Source of the DNA: Jingweiarchaeum tengchongense
GTDB lineage: Archaea; Nanobdellota; Nanobdellia; Jingweiarchaeales; Jingweiarchaeaceae
Assembly: GCA_038874075.1 (NCBI GenBank)
Contig: JAVZDD010000006.1
Span: 1-62,203 of the forward strand
DNA: 62,203 nt
Direction: 5' to 3'
The notes under the pieces were generated by a model. It had not been told where the DNA came from. It did not search any database and saw only the letters and a program-made list of their open reading frames with translations. The position numbers were made by a program, and so were the translations under genes. Of the stretch, positions 61,679 through 62,203 are shown in pieces (within the stretch, counting starts at the first letter, position 1; each line of letters opens with the position of its first letter).

Positions 61679-62203
61679 TTAATCGATGTGTAAGAACGAT
61701 TTCAGTTTTGGTATGCCTAACGTACTTGATAGTAGTTTTATGTCATTCTTATTGATCCCACCGAGTAGATATAGTATAATCAAGTAAGTCGGAGTACAAA
61801 TGAAAGCTGCAGCCAAAAGTTCAATGATGCCGAAGAGATAGTAATGAATAGTTAATAATATCGGTAAAATTAATATTGATGATAGCAAAGCTTTTACACT
61901 GACACCATATTTAACTTTTAATTTTTCAATCCTGACTAGTTTAAAATAACCAAGTATAGAAAAAATGACTTCTGAAATCAACATTACAAGTGCAGCGCCA
62001 ACCGCACCCATAATAGGTACGAAGATTAAAGAACTAATGATCGTGATGATCGCCAAGTATAATTTAATTTTGCTTAGAAGTTTCATTTTCCCATATCCGC
62101 CAAATAACGGATAAAGCCAAAGCGTGCTACTGTATATCAAAAACACAATTGTCATTACTTTCAATGTGTTATCTGCCAATGAAAACTCGTTCCCATAGAC
62201 AAA
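61679..62203 (-). CDS. Polysaccharide flippase (Wzx/MATE-like), C-terminal part
   Basis: The frame is open to the window edge, so this is the C-terminal 174 or so residues. It has about four to five membrane helices, with LYPLFGGYGKMKLLSKIKLYLAI and VPIMGAVGAALVMLISEVIFSILGYFKLVR, typical of the end of oligosaccharide flippases (the xGxxGA-A motif). It moves lipid-linked sugars across the membrane. On the same strand as, and upstream of, the two nucleotidyltransferases. Confidence 0.8.
   Translation of the reverse strand, partial: FVYGNEFSLADNTLKVMTIVFLIYSSTLWLYPLFGGYGKMKLLSKIKLYLAIITIISSLIFVPIMGAVGAALVMLISEVIFSILGYFKLVRIEKLKVKYGVSVKALLSSILILPILLTIHYYLFGIIELLAAAFICTPTYLIILYLLGGINKNDIKLLSSTLGIPKLKSFLHID

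Noticed and set aside
1..62203. CRISPR arrays, insertion sequences, rRNA genes, further tRNA genes
   Set aside because: No regularly spaced 25-40 base repeats, transposase motifs, rRNA stretches or second cloverleaf were recognised on either strand.

Overview
The window is a compact, clearly AT-rich archaeal chromosome segment. Several genes place it in Archaea: an Orc1/Cdc6 initiator, family D DNA polymerase (both subunits), archaeal DnaG, histones, aCPSF1, a proteasome beta subunit, aRF1, aIF5A, diphthine synthase, TrmY and CDP-archaeol synthase. PolD excludes most Crenarchaeota. Short versions of several proteins (aRF1 of 364 residues, a 60-residue S26e-like protein), minimal intergenic space and many overlapping gene ends suggest a small-genome (DPANN-like) or euryarchaeal lineage; the phylum cannot be fixed from sequence reading alone. 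Two class III ribonucleotide reductases indicate an anaerobe.

Layout. 1-0.33 kb: decayed radical-SAM gene end. 0.35-8.9 kb (minus): DnaG with an overlapping TOPRIM gene, a conserved unknown, a CBS-zinc protein, aCPSF1, proteasome beta, a glycosyltransferase, a UbiA-like prenyltransferase and ProRS. 9-16.2 kb: MetRS, tRNA-Ile(GAT), an HTH-CBS regulator with a palindrome over its start codon, SAM synthetase, an unknown membrane protein, a phosphoesterase, aRF1 and aIF5A. 16.2-20.3 kb (minus): PfkB kinase, lipid head-group and CDP-archaeol enzymes, PHP phosphoesterase, UPF0201-like protein and RPA. 20.3-28.3 kb (plus): winged-helix protein, a probable replication origin with 22-bp phased repeats, orc1, PolD small and large subunits, and an ECF S-component/DUF4430 pair. 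28.3-40.5 kb (minus): TctA-like permease, endonuclease III, AK6 kinase, phosphoesterase, PIN-ATPase-KH protein, SerRS, and a dNTP-synthesis operon (nrdD, nrdD, redoxin, dcd, dCMP deaminase, nrdG). 40.6-50.3 kb: ThpR, HD hydrolase, topoisomerase I, histone, Map, PolB, RqcH, YjbQ, DUF59 and a 59-residue histone-like gene. 50.4-58.1 kb: Lhr helicase, CCA-adding enzyme, phosphoesterase, HEPN-like protein, HIT protein, prepilin peptidase with a facing small membrane gene, DphB and an S26e-like protein. 58.1-62.2 kb (minus): Trm5, TrmY, two sugar nucleotidyltransferases (one fused to a ribbon-helix-helix domain) and a flippase running off the end.

Functionally this is an information-processing region: initiator, both replicative polymerases, primase, SSB, topoisomerase and histones lie near an origin, interleaved with translation, RNA-processing and nucleotide-supply genes. 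The points most worth a second look are the phased origin repeats, the RHH-nucleotidyltransferase fusion, the gene-converted nrdD pair, aRF1 with NIKL in place of NIKS, and the regulator with a perfect palindrome over its start codon. No CRISPR array, insertion sequence or rRNA gene was seen.
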